From positions 124,001 to 188,000 of the forward strand of contig NW_027476517.1 in the NCBI RefSeq assembly GCF_051020955.1: a DNA stretch of 64,000 bases. The letters are read 5' to 3'. Positions 1 through 11,800 of the stretch are shown in pieces (the first letter of the stretch is position 1; the number at the start of each line of letters is the position of its first letter). This DNA comes from Megalopta genalis (lineage: Eukaryota; Arthropoda; Insecta; Hymenoptera; Halictidae). Under the pieces are notes generated by a model. The model saw nothing but the letters and a program-made list of their open reading frames with translations. It was not told where the DNA came from and made no database searches. Both the position numbers and the translations under genes were made by a program.

Positions 1-660
1 GTCTGCATTTGAAGCTGTATCATTTATACCGCAAGTATCTGAACCTAAATCATTTGTTTCGCATGGATTTGAAGCTAAGCCTACTTCTTCGCATTGATTT
101 AAAGCTAAATCAAGTTTATCGCATGGATTTTGAAGCTAACTCGTTTGATCGTCTGCATTTCAAGCTATATCACTTATATCCCAAGTGTTTGAAGCTAAAT
201 CATTTGTTTCGCATGGATTTGAAGCTGATCCTTCTACATCGCATTGATTTTCAGCTAAATCAAGTGCATGGCATGGATTTGAAGATAACTCGTTTGTTTC
301 TTCTGCATTTGAAGCTATATCACTTATATCGCAAGTGTCTGAAGCTAAATCACTTGTTTCGCGTGGACTTGAAGCTAACTGGTTTGATCGTCTGCATTTG
401 AAGCTATATCACTTATGTCCCAAGTGTCTGAAGCTAAATCATTTGTTGTGCATGGATTTGAAGGTAAACCTTCTACATCGCATTGATTTGAAGCTAAATC
501 ATGAGTTTCGCATGGATTAGAAGCTAACTCGTTTGTTAGGCTTGCATTTGAAGCTATATCATTTATATCGCAAGTATTTGAAGCTTAATCATTTTTGTTG
601 CATGGATTTGAAGCTAATCCTTCTACTACGCATGGATTTGAAGCTAAATCAAGTTTATCG

Positions 661-700
661 CATGGATTTTGAAGCTAACTCGTTTGATCGTCTGCATTTG
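661..700 (+). repeat. Example of the compensated 31+29-base monomer pair
   Basis: In family A the e-type monomer ends GGATTTT (31 bases to the next GAAGCT) and the following a-type monomer, CTAACTCGTTTGATCGTCTG, is 29 bases long. The one-base gain and one-base loss cancel, so the 150-base period is kept. The pair occurs throughout family A (for example near 127, 667, 1447, 2983, 12400, 14770, 37340). Only the + frame reading L-K-L-N-H passes through it without a stop; the - strand frame runs into TAG. Confidence 0.85.
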
Positions 701-1683
701 AAGCTATATCACTTATATGCCAAGTGTTTGGTGCTAAATTATTTGTTAAGCATTGATTTGAAGGTAAACCTTCTACATCGCATTGATTTGAAGCTAAATC
801 ATGTGTTTCGCATAGATATGAAGCTAACTCGTTTGTTTCGTCTGCATTTGAAGCTGTATCATTTATACCGCAAGTATCTGAACCTAAATCATTTGTTTCG
901 CATGGATTTGAAGCTAAGCCTACTACTTCGCATTGATTTGAAGCTAAATCAAGTTTATCGCATGGATTTTGAAGCTAAATCATGAGTTTCGCATGGATTA
1001 GAAGCTAACTCGTTTGTTTCGCCTGCATTTGAAGCTATATCATTTATATCGCAAGTATTTGAAGCTAAATCATTTGTTAAGCATGGATTTGAAGGTAAAC
1101 CTTCTACATCGCATTGATTTGAAGCTAAATCATGTGTTTCGCATAGATATGAAGCTAACTCGTTTGTTTCGTCTGCATTTGAAGCTGTATCATTCATACC
1201 GCAAGTATCTGAACCTAAATCATTTGTTTCCAATTGATTTGAAGCTAAGCCTACTACTTCGCATTGATTTGAAGCTAAATCATGTGTTTCGCATGGATTA
1301 GCAGCTAACTCGTTTGTTTCGTCTGCATTTGAATCTGTATCATTTATACCGCAAGTATCTGATCCTAAATCATTTGTTTTTCGCATGTATTTGAAGCTAA
1401 GCCTACTACTTCGCATTGATTTGAAGCTAAATCAAGTTTATCGCATGGATTTTGAAGCTAACTCGTTTGATCGTCTACTTTTCAAGCTATATCACTTATA
1501 TCCCAAGTGTTTGAAGCTAAATTATTTGTTAAGCATGGATTGAAAGGTAAACCTTCTACATCGCATTGATTTGAAGCTAAATCATGAGTTTCGCATGGAT
1601 TAGAAGCTAACTCGTTTGTTTCGCCTGCATTTGAAGCTATATCATTTATATCGCAAGTATTTGAAGCAAAATCATTTGTGTTG

Positions 1684-3150
1684 CATGGATTTGAAGCTCA
1701 TCCTTCTACATCGCATTGATTTTCAGCTAAATCAAGTGCATGGCATGGATTTGAAGATAACTCGTTTGTTTCTTCTGCATTTGAAGCTATATCACTTATA
1801 TCGCAAGTGTCTGAAGCTAAATCACTTGTTTCGCGTGGACTTGAAGCTAACTCGTTTGATCGTCTGCATTTGAAGCTATATCACTTATATCCCAAGTGTC
1901 TGAAGCTAAATCATTTGTTGTGCATGGATTTGAAGGTAAACCTTCTACATCGCATTGATTTGAAGCTAAATCATGAGTTTCGCATGGATTAGAAGCTAAC
2001 TCGTTTGTTAGGCCTGCATTTGAAGCTATATCATTTATATCGCAAGTATTTGATCTAAATCATTTTTGTTGCATGGATTTGAAGCTAATCCTTCTACTAC
2101 GCATGGATTTGAAGCTAAATCAAGTTTATCGCATGGATTTTGAAGCTAACTCGTTTGAACGTCTGCATTTGTAGCTATATCACTTATATCCCAAGTGTTT
2201 GAAGCTAAATCATTTGTTAAGCATGGATTTGAAGGTAAACCTTCTACATCGCATTGATTTGAAGCTAAATCATGAGTTTCGCATGGATTAGAAGCTAACT
2301 CGTTTGTTTCGCCTGCATTTGAAGCTATATCATTTATATCGCAAGTATTTGAAGCTAAATCATTTGTGTTGCATGGATTTGAAGCTCATCCTTCTACTTC
2401 GCATTGATTTGAAGCTAAATCAAATTTATCGCGTGGATTATGAAGCTAACTTGTTTGATCGTCTGCATTTGAAGCTATATTACTTATATCCCAAGTGTTT
2501 GAAGCTAAATCATTTGTTTCGCATGGATTTGAAGCTGAACCTTCTACATCGCATTGATTTTCAGCTAAATCAAGTGCATGGCATGGATTTGAAGATAACT
2601 CGTTTGTTTCTTCTGCAATTTGAAGCTATATCACTTATATCGCAAGTGTCTGAAGCTAAATCACTTGTTTCGCGTGGACTTGAAGCTAACTAGTTTGATC
2701 GTCTGCATTTGAAGCTATATCACTTATATCCCAAGTGTCTGAAGCTAAATCATTTGTTGTGCTTGGATTTGAAGGTAAACCTTCTACATCGCATTGATTT
2801 GAAGCTAAATCATGAGATTCGCATGGATTAGAAGCTAACTCGTTTGTTAGGCCTGCATTTGAAGCTATATCATATATATCGCAAGTATTTTAAGCTAAAT
2901 CATATGTGTTTGCATGGATTTGAAGCTAATCCTTCTACTACGCTTGGATTTGAAGCTAAATCAAGTTTATCGCATGGATTTTGAAGCTAACTCGTTTGAT
3001 CGTCTGTATTTGAAGCTATATCACTTATATGCCAAGTGTTTGGTGCTAAATTATTTGTTAAGCATTGATTTGAAGGTAAACCTTCTACATCGCATTGATT
3101 TGAAGCTAAATCATGTGTTTCGCATAGATATGAAGCTAACTCGTTTGTTT
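1684..3150 (+). repeat. Segment copied to 8884-10350 (7,200-base offset)
   Basis: The 1.47 kb from 1684 to 3150 is repeated at 8884-10350, exactly 240 monomers away. Several rare variants are shared, including a short-spaced GTATTTGATCTAAATC near 2048 and 9248, CTAACTAGTTTG, and TTTTAAGCTAAATCATATG. The copy enters a family B block on its left side (junction near 8884) and re-joins B-type monomers on its right (near 10350). It therefore looks like a block inserted, or copied by gene-conversion-like exchange. Confidence 0.85.
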
Positions 3151-5610
3151 CGTCTGCATTTGAAGCTGTATCATTTATACCGCAAGTATCTGAACCTAAA
3201 TCATTTGTTTCGCATGGATTTGAAGCTAAGCCTACTACTTCGCATTGATTTGAAGCTAAATCAAGTTTATCGCATGGATTTTGAAGCTAAATCATGAGTT
3301 TCGCATGGATTAGAAGCTAACTCGTTTGTTTCGCCTGCATTTGAAGCTATATCATTTATATCGCAAGTATTTGAAGCTAAATCATTTGTTAAGCATGGAT
3401 TTGAAGGTAAACCTTCTACATCGCATTGATTTGAAGCTAAATCATGTGTTTCGCATAGATATGAAGCTAACTCGTTTGTTTCGTCTGCATTTGAAGCTGT
3501 ATCATTTATACCGCAAGTATCTGAACCTAAATCATTTGTTTCCAATGGATTTGAAGCTAAGCCTACTACTTCGCATTGATTTGAAGCTAAATCATGTGTT
3601 TCGCATGGATTAGCAGCTAACTCGTTTGTTTCGTCTGCATTTGAATCTGTATCATTTATACCGCAAGTATCTGATCCTAAATCATTTGTTTTTCGCATGT
3701 ATTTGAAGCTAAGCCTACTACTTCGCATTGATTTGAAGCTAAATCAAGTTTATCGCATGGATTTTGAAGCTAACTCGTTTGATCGTCTACTTTTCAAGCT
3801 ATATCACTTATATCCCAAGTGTTTGAAGCTAAATTATTTGTTAAGCATGGATTGAAAGGTAAACCTTCTACATCGCATTGATTTGAAGCTAAATCATGAG
3901 TTTCGCATGGATTAGAAGCTAACTCGTTTGTTTCGCCTGCATTTGAAGCTATATCATTTATATCGCAAGTATTTGAAGCAAAATCATTTGTGTTGCATGG
4001 ATTTGAAGCTCATCCTTCTACATCGCATTGATTTTCAGCTAAATCAAGTGCATGGCATGGATTTGAAGATAACTCGTTTGTTTCTTCTGCATTTGAAGCT
4101 ATATCACTTATATCGCAAGTGTCTGAAGCTAAATCACTTGTTTCGCGTGGACTTGAAGCTAACTCGTTTGATCGTCTGCATTTGAAGCTATATCACTTAT
4201 ATCCCAAGTGTCTGAAGCTAAATCATTTGTTGTGCATGGATTTGAAGGTAAACCTTCTACATCGCATTGATTTGAAGCTAAATCATGAGTTTCGCATGGA
4301 TTAGAAGCTAACTCGTTTGTTTCGCCTGCATTTGAAGCTATATCATTTATATCGCAAGTATTTGAAGCTAAATCATTTGTGTTGCATGGATTTGAAGCTC
4401 ATCCTTCTACTTCGCATTGATTTGAAGCTAAATCAAATTTATCGCGTGGATTATGAAGCTAACTTGTTTGATGGTCTGCATTTGAAGCTATATTACTTAT
4501 ATCCCAAGTGTTTGAAGCTAAATCATTTGTTTCGCATGGATTTGAAGCTGAACCTTCCACATCGCATTGATTTTCAGCTAAATCAAGTGCATGGCATGGA
4601 TTTGAAGATAACTCGTTTGTTTCTTCTGCAATTTGAAGCTATATCACTTATATCGCAAGTGTCTGAAGCTAAATCACTTGTTTCGCGTGGACTTGAAGCT
4701 AACTAGTTTGATCGTCTGCATTTGAAGCTATATCACTTATATCCCAAGTGTCTGAAGCTAAATCATTTGTTGTGCTTGGATTTGAAGGTAAACCTTCTAC
4801 ATCGCATTGATTTGAAGCTAAATCATGAGATTCGCATGGATTAGAAGCTAACTCGTTTGTTAGGCCTGCATTTGAAGCTATATCATATATATCGCAAGTA
4901 TTTTAAGCTAAATCATATGTGTTTGCATGGATTTGAAGCTAATCCTTCTACTACGCTTGGATTTGAAGCTAAATCAAGTTTATCGCATGGATTTTGAAGC
5001 TAACTCGTTTGATCGTCTGTATTTGAAGCTATATCACTTAAATGCCAAGTGTTTGGTGCTAAATTATTTGTTAAGCATTGATTTGAAGGTAAACCTTCTA
5101 CATCGCATTGATTTGAAGCTAAATCATGTGTTTCGCATAGATATGAAGCTAACTCGTTTGTTTCGTCTGCATTTGAAGCTGTATCATTTATACCGCAAGT
5201 ATCTGAACCTAAATCATTTGTTTCGCATGGATTTGAAGCTAAGCCTACTACTTCGCATTGATTTGAAGCTAAATCAAGTTTATTGCATGGATTTTGAAGC
5301 TAAATCATGAGTTTCGCATGGATTAGAAGCTAACTCGTTTGTTTCGCCTGCATTTGAAGCTATATCATTTATATCGCAAGTATTTGAAGCTAAATCATTT
5401 GTTAAGCATGGATTTGAAGGTAAACCTTCTACATCGCATTGATTTGAAGCTAAATCATGTGTTTCGCATAGATATGAAGCTAACTCGTTTGTTTCGTCTG
5501 CATTTGAAGCTGTATCATTTATACCGCAAGTATCTGAACCTAAATCATTTGTTTCCAATGGATTTGAAGCTAAGCCTACTACTTCGCATTGATTTGAAGC
5601 TAAATCATGA
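2219..5610 (+). repeat. Duplicated segment pair, 2,013-base offset
   Basis: Bases 2219-3597 match 4232-5610 at an offset of 2,013 bases, about 67 monomers. It overlaps the 2,312-base offset pair, so 2.9-3.6 kb is present at least three times. The match ends where one copy reads TCATGTGTTTCGCATGGATTAGC and the other TCATGAGTTTC. Bases 4232-5695 also match 11637-13100 (offset 7,405). Confidence 0.82.
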
Positions 5611-6975
5611 GTTTCGCATGGATTAGAAGCTAACTCGTTTGTTAGGCCTGCAATTGAAGCTATATCATTTATATCGCAAGTATTTGAAGCTAAATCATTT
5701 AAGCATGGATTTGAAGGTAAACCTTCTACATCGCATTGATTTGAAGCTAAATCATGTGTTTCGCATAGATATGAAGCTAACTCGTTTGTTTCGTCTGCAT
5801 TTGAAGCTGTATCATTTATACTGCAAGTATCTGAACCTAAATTATTTGTTTCGCATGGATTTGAAGCTAAGCCTTCTACTACGCATTCATTTGGAGCTAA
5901 ATCAAGTTTATCGCATGGATTTTGAAGCTAACTCGTTTGATCGTCTGCATTTCAAGCTATATCACTTATATCCTAAGTGTTAGAAGCTAAATCATTTGTT
6001 GCGCATGGATTTGAAGGTGAACCTTCTACATCGCATTGATTTGAAGCTAAATCATGAGTTTCGCATGGATTAGAAGCTAACGCGTTTGTTTCGCCTGCAT
6101 TTGAAGCTATATCATTTATATTGCAAGTATTTTAAGCTAAATCATATGTGTTGCATGGATTTGAAGCTAATCCTTCTACTACGCATGGATTTGAAGCTAA
6201 ATCAAGTTTATCGCATGGATTTTGAAGCTAACTCGTTTGATCGTCTGTATTTGAAGCTATATCACTTATATGCCAAGTGTTTGGAGCTAAATTATTTGTT
6301 AAGCATTGATTTGAAGGTAAACCTTCTACATCGCATTGATTTGAAACTAAATCATGAGTTTCGCATGGATTAGAAGCTAACTCGTTTGTTTCGCCTGCAT
6401 TTGAAGCTATATCATTTATATCGTAAGTATTTGAAGCTAAATCATTTGTTAAGCATGGATTTGAAGCTCATCCTTCTACTTCGCATTGATTTGAATCTAA
6501 ATCAAATTTATCGCGTGGATTATGAAGCTAACTCGTTTGATCGTCTGCATTTGAAGCTATACCACTTATATCCCAAGTGTTTGAAGCTAAATCATTTGTT
6601 TCGCATGGATTTGAAGCTGAACCTTCTACATCGCATTGATTTTCAGCTAAATCAAGTGCATGGCATGGATTTGAAGATAACTCGTTTGATCGTCTGCATT
6701 TGAAGCTATATCACTTATATCCCAAGTGTCTGAAGCTAAATCATTTGTTGTGCATGGATTTGAAGGTATACCTTCTACATCGCATTGATTTGAAGCTAAA
6801 TCATGAGTTTCGCATGGATTAGAAACTAACTCGTTTGTTTCGCCTGCATTTGAAGCTATATCATTTATATCGCAAGTATTTGAAGCTAAATCATTTGTGT
6901 TGCATGGATTTGAAGGTAATCCTTCTACTTCGCATTTATTTGAAGCTAAATCAAGTTTATCGCATGGATTTGAAG

Positions 6976-8890
6976 CTAAATCATGAGTGTCGAGTGGAGT
7001 TGAAGCTAGTTCGTTTGTTTCCTCTGCATTTGAACCTATATCACTTATATCGCAAGTATCTGAAGCTAAATCATTTGTTTCGCATGGATTTGCAACTATG
7101 CCTTCTACTTCGCATGGATTTGAAGTTAACTCATTTGTTTCCCCTACATTTGAACCTATATCACTTATATCGCAAGTATCTGAAGCTAAATCATTTCTTC
7201 CGTATGGATTTGAAGCTAACTCGTTTATTTCGCCTGCAGTTGAATCTATATCACTTATATCGCAAGTATCTGATGTTAAATCATTTGTTCCGCAAGGATT
7301 TGAAGCAAAACCTTCTACATCGCATTGATTTGAAGCTAAATCATGTGTCTTGCATGGATTCGAAGCTAACTATTTTGTTTCCCCTCCATTTGAAGCTATA
7401 TCACTTATATCGCATGTATCTGATGTTAAATCATTTGCTTCGCATGGATTTGAAGCTAAACTTTCTACATCGCATTGATTTGATGCTAAACCTTCTGCAT
7501 CGCATTGATTTGAAGCTAAATCATGAGTGTCGCGTGGAGTTGAAGCTAGCTCGTTTGTTTCCTCTGCATTTGAACCTATATCACTTATGTCGCAAGTCTC
7601 TGAAGCTAAATCATTTGTTCCGCATGGATTTGAAGCTAAACCTTTTACATCGCATTGACTTGAAGCTAAATCATGTGTTTCGCATGGATTTGAAGCTAAC
7701 TCGTTTATTTCGTCAGCATTTGAAGTTAAATCACTTATATCGCTAGTATCTGAAGCTAAATTTTTTTTCTCGCATGGATTTGAAGCTCAGCCTTCTACAC
7801 CGCATTGATTAGAAGCTAAATCATGTGTTTCGCATGGAGATGAAGCTAGCTCGTTTGTCTCGCCTGCAGTTGCATCTATATCAGTTATATCGCAAGTATT
7901 TGAAGCTAAATCATTTGTTTCACATGGATTTGAATCTAAGCCTTCTACTTCGCATTGATTTGAAGCCAAATCATTCGTTTCGCATGGATTTTGAAGCTAA
8001 CTCGTTTGATTCGTCTGCATTTGAAGCTATATGACTTATATCGTAATTATTTGAAGCTAAATCATTGATTTCGCATGGATTTGAAGCTAAACCTTCTACA
8101 TCGCATTGAATAGCAGCTAAATCATATGTTTCGCATGGATCTGAAGCTAACTCGTTAGTTTCGCCTGCATTTGAATCTATATCATTTATATCGCAAGTAT
8201 CTGATGTTAAATCATTTGTTTCGCATGCATTTGAAGCTAATCCTTCTACATCGCATTGATTTGAAACTAAATCATGTGTTTCGCTTGGATATGAAACTAA
8301 CTCGTTGGTTTCGCATGCTGTTGAAGCTATATCACCTATACCCCAAGTGTTTGAAGCTCAATCATTTGTTCCGCATGGATTTGAAGCAAAACCTTCTACA
8401 TCGCATTGATTTGAAGCTAAATCATGTGTTTCGCTTGGATTTGAAGCTAAACCTTCTACATAGCATTGGTTTGAAGCTTAATCATGTGTTTTGCATGGAT
8501 TTGAATCTAACAAATTTGTATCCCCTCCATTTGAAGCTATATCACTTATATCGCATGTATCTGATGTTAAATCATTTGCTTCGTTTGGATTTATAGCTAA
8601 GCCTTCTACATCGCATAGATTGGAAGCTAAATCATATGTTTCGCATGGAATTGAAGCTAACTCGTTTGTTTCGCCTGCATTTGAAGCTATATCACTGATA
8701 TCGCAAGCATCTGATGTTATATCATTTGTTCCGCATGTATTTGAAGCTAAACCTTCTACATCGCATTAATTTGAAGCTAAATCATGTGTTTCGCTTGGAT
8801 TTGAAGCTGACTCATTTGTTTCCACTCCATTTGAAGCTATATCACTTATATCGCAAGTATCTGATGTTAAATCATTTGTTCCGCATGGAT
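6976..8890. repeat. Family B block 1
   Basis: The array switches to family B marks: TCTGATGTTAAATC, GTTCCGCATGG, CCCCTCCATTT, GTGTCGCGTGGAGTTG and, once, GAAGCTTAATC. The A-to-B junction near 6955-7015 (GCATGGATTTGAAGC then TCATGAGTGTCGAGTGG) recurs at 15499-15559. Most of the block (7185-8895) is duplicated at 16269-17979. It contains a T8 run at 7761-7768 and an uncompensated 31-base monomer near 7980-8010. Confidence 0.8.
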
Positions 8891-8895
8891 TTGAA
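7185..8895 (+). repeat. 1.7-kb segment duplicated at 16269-17979
   Basis: The two copies, 9,084 bases apart, are nearly identical and share many private changes: TGCTGTTGAAGCTATATCACC, TATACCCCAAGTG, TTTATAGCTAAGCC, GACTTATATCGTAATTATT and the T8 run. The first copy has CGTATGG near 7201 where the second has CGCATGG. The right edge lies near 8895/17979, where the first copy turns into family A sequence (AGCTCATCC) and the second stays in family B (AGCTAAACC). Confidence 0.88.
7761..7768 (+). repeat. T8 run marking a recurrent cassette (8 copies)
   Basis: A run of eight T in a c-type monomer (GAAGCTAAA, T8, CTCGCATGG or CTCACATGG) recurs at 7761-7768, 16845-16852, 26040-26047, 31752-31759, 49234-49241, 51903-51909 (seven T), 55563-55570 and 62614-62621. 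It is always preceded by ATATCGCTAGTATCTG and followed by ACCGCATTGATTAG, ATGGCATTGATTAG or ATCGCATTGATTAG. The run therefore tags copies of one ancestral segment. Confidence 0.88.
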
Positions 8896-11800
8896 GCTCA
8901 TCCTTCTACATCGCATTGATTTTCAGCTAAATCAAGTGCATGGCATGGATTTGAAGATAACTCGTTTGTTTCTTCTGCATTTGAAGCTATATCACTTATA
9001 TCGCAAGTGTCTGAAGCTAAATCACTTGTTTCGCGTGGACTTGAAGCTAACTCGTTTGATCGTCTGCATTTGAAGCTATATCACTTATATCCCAAGTGTC
9101 TGAAGCTAAATCATTTGTTGTGCATGGATTTGAAGGTAAACCTTCTACATCGCATTGATTTGAAGCTAAATCATGAGTTTCGCATGGATTAGAAGCTAAC
9201 TCGTTTGTTAGGCCTGCATTTGAAGCTATATCATTTATATCGCAAGTATTTGATCTAAATCATTTTTGTTGCATGGATTTGAAGCTAATCCTTCTACTAC
9301 GCATGGATTTGAAGCTAAATCAAGTTTATCGCATGGATTTTGAAGCTAACTCGTTTGAACGTCTGCATTTGTAGCTATATCACTTATATCCCAAGTGTTT
9401 GAAGCTAAATCATTTGTTAAGCATGGATTTGAAGGTAAACCTTCTACATCGCATTGATTTGAAGCTAAATCATGAGTTTCGCATGGATTAGAAGCTAACT
9501 CGTTTGTTTCGCCTGCATTTGAAGCTATATCATTTATATCGCAAGTATTTGAAGCTAAATCATTTGTGTTGCATGGATTTGAAGCTCATCCTTCTACTTC
9601 GCATTGATTTGAAGCTAAATCAAATTTATCGCGTGGATTATGAAGCTAACTTGTTTGATCGTCTGCATTTGAAGCTATATTACTTATATCCCAAGTGTTT
9701 GAAGCTAAATCATTTGTTTCGCATGGATTTGAAGCTGAACCTTCTACATCGCATTGATTTTCAGCTAAATCAAGTGCATGGCATGGATTTGAAGATAACT
9801 CGTTTGTTTCTTCTGCAATTTGAAGCTATATCACTTATATCGCAAGTGTCTGAAGCTAAATCACTTGTTTCGCGTGGACTTGAAGCTAACTAGTTTGATC
9901 GTCTGCATTTGAAGCTATATCACTTATATCCCAAGTGTCTGAAGCTAAATCATTTGTTGTGCTTGGATTTGAAGGTAAACCTTCTACATCGCATTGATTT
10001 GAAGCTAAATCATGAGATTCGCATGGATTAGAAGCTAACTCGTTTGTTAGGCCTGCATTTGAAGCTATATCATATATATCGCAAGTATTTTAAGCTAAAT
10101 CATATGTGTTTGCATGGATTTGAAGCTAATCCTTCTACTACGCTTGGATTTGAAGCTAAATCAAGTTTATCGCATGGATTTTGAAGCTAACTCGTTTGAT
10201 CGTCTGTATTTGAAGCTATATCACTTATATGCCAAGTGTTTGGTGCTAAATTATTTGTTAAGCATTGATTTGAAGGTAAACCTTCTACATCGCATTGATT
10301 TGAAGCTAAATCATGTGTTTCGCATAGATATGAAGCTAACTCGTTTGTTTCGCCTGCATTTGAAGCTATATCACTGATATCGCAAGCATCTGATGTTATA
10401 TCATTTGTTCCGCATGTATTTGAAGCTAAACCTTCTACATCGCATTGATTTGAAGCTAAATCATGTGTTTCGCTTGGATTTGAAGCTGACTCATTTGTTT
10501 CCACTCCATTTGAAGCTATATCACTTATATCGCAAGTATCTGATGTTAAATCATTTGTTCCGCATGGATTTGAAGCTCATCCTTCTACATCGCATTGATT
10601 TTCAGCTAAATCAAGTGCATGGCATGGATTTGAAGATAACTCGTTTGTTTCTTCTGCATTTGAAGCTATATCACTTATATCGCAAGTGTCTGAAGCTAAA
10701 TCACTTGTTTCGCGTGGACTTGAAGCTAACTCGTTTGATCGTCTGCATTTGAAGCTATATCACTTATATCCCAAGTGTCTGAAGCTAAATCATTTGTTGT
10801 GCATGGATTTGAAGGTAAACCTTCTACATCGCATTGATTTGAAGCTAAATCATGAGTTTCGCATGGATTAGAAGCTAACTCGTTTGTTTCGCCTGCATTT
10901 GAAGCTATATCATTTATATCGCAAGTATTTGAAGCTAAATCATTTGTGTTGCATGGATTTGAAGCTCATCCTTCTACTTCGCATTGATTTGAAGCTAAAT
11001 CAAATTTATCGCGTGGATTATGAAGCTAACTTGTTTGATCGTCTGCATTTGAAGCTATATTACTTATATCCCAAGTGTTTGAAGCTAAATCATTTGTTTC
11101 GCATGGATTTGAAGCTGAACCTTCTACATCGCATTGATTTTCAGCTAAATCAAGTGCATGGCATGGATTTGAAGATAACTCGTTTGTTTCTTCTGCATTT
11201 GAAGCTATATCACTTATATCGCAATTGTCTGAAGCTAAATCACTTGTTTCGCGTGGACTTGAAGCTAACTCGTTTGATCGTCTGCATTTGAAGCTATATC
11301 ACTTATATCCCAAGTGTCTGAAGCTAAATCATTTGTTGTGCATGGATTTGAAGGTAAACCTTCTACATCGCATTGATTTGAAGCTAAATCATGAGTTTCG
11401 CATGGATTAGAAGCTAACTCGTTTGTTAGGCCTGCATTTGAAGCTATATCATTTATATCGCAAGTATTTGATCTAAATCATTTTTGTTGCATGGATTTGA
11501 AGCTAATCCTTCTACTACGCATGGATTTGAAGCTAAATCAAGTTTATCGCATGGATTTTGAAGCTAACTCGTTTGAACGTCTGCATTTGTAGCTATATCA
11601 CTTATATCCCAAGTGTTTGAAGCTAAATCATTTGTTAAGCATGGATTTGAAGGTAAACCTTCTACATCGCATTGATTTGAAGCTAAATCATGAGTTTCGC
11701 ATGGATTAGAAGCTAACTCGTTTGTTTCGCCTGCATTTGAAGCTATATCATTTATATCGCAAGTATTTGAAGCTAAATCATTTGTGTTGCATGGATTTGA

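Larger units (their letters stand above)
601..4320 (+). repeat. Duplicated segment pair, 2,312-base offset
   Basis: Bases 601-2008 match 2913-4320 nearly perfectly at an offset of 2,312 bases. Shared rare variants include GTGTTTGGTGCTAAATT (near 725 and 3037) and TTTTTCGCATGTATTTG (near 1378 and 3690). The match stops near 2008, where one copy reads TTTGTTAGGCCTGC and the other TTTGTTTCGCCTGC. Few substitutions separate the copies, so the duplication is recent relative to the age of the monomers. Confidence 0.85.
1..6975. repeat. Family A block 1 (150-base higher-order unit)
   Basis: Five monomers in the order b-c-d-e-a give a 150-base unit. Family A marks are GGATTAGAAGCTAAC, AATCAAGTTTATCGC, GTTAAGCATGG and the 31+29-base monomer pair around GGATTTTGAAGCTAACTCG and TTTGATCGTCTGCATTT. 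Some units are shortened to about 90 bases (b-c-a), for example near 302-391, where the 29-base monomer occurs without its 31-base partner. The block contains two overlapping internal duplications with offsets of 2,312 and 2,013 bases. No gene is supported: open frames here end at GGATTAG (TAG) or at TGA where a shifted monomer is not compensated. Confidence 0.85.
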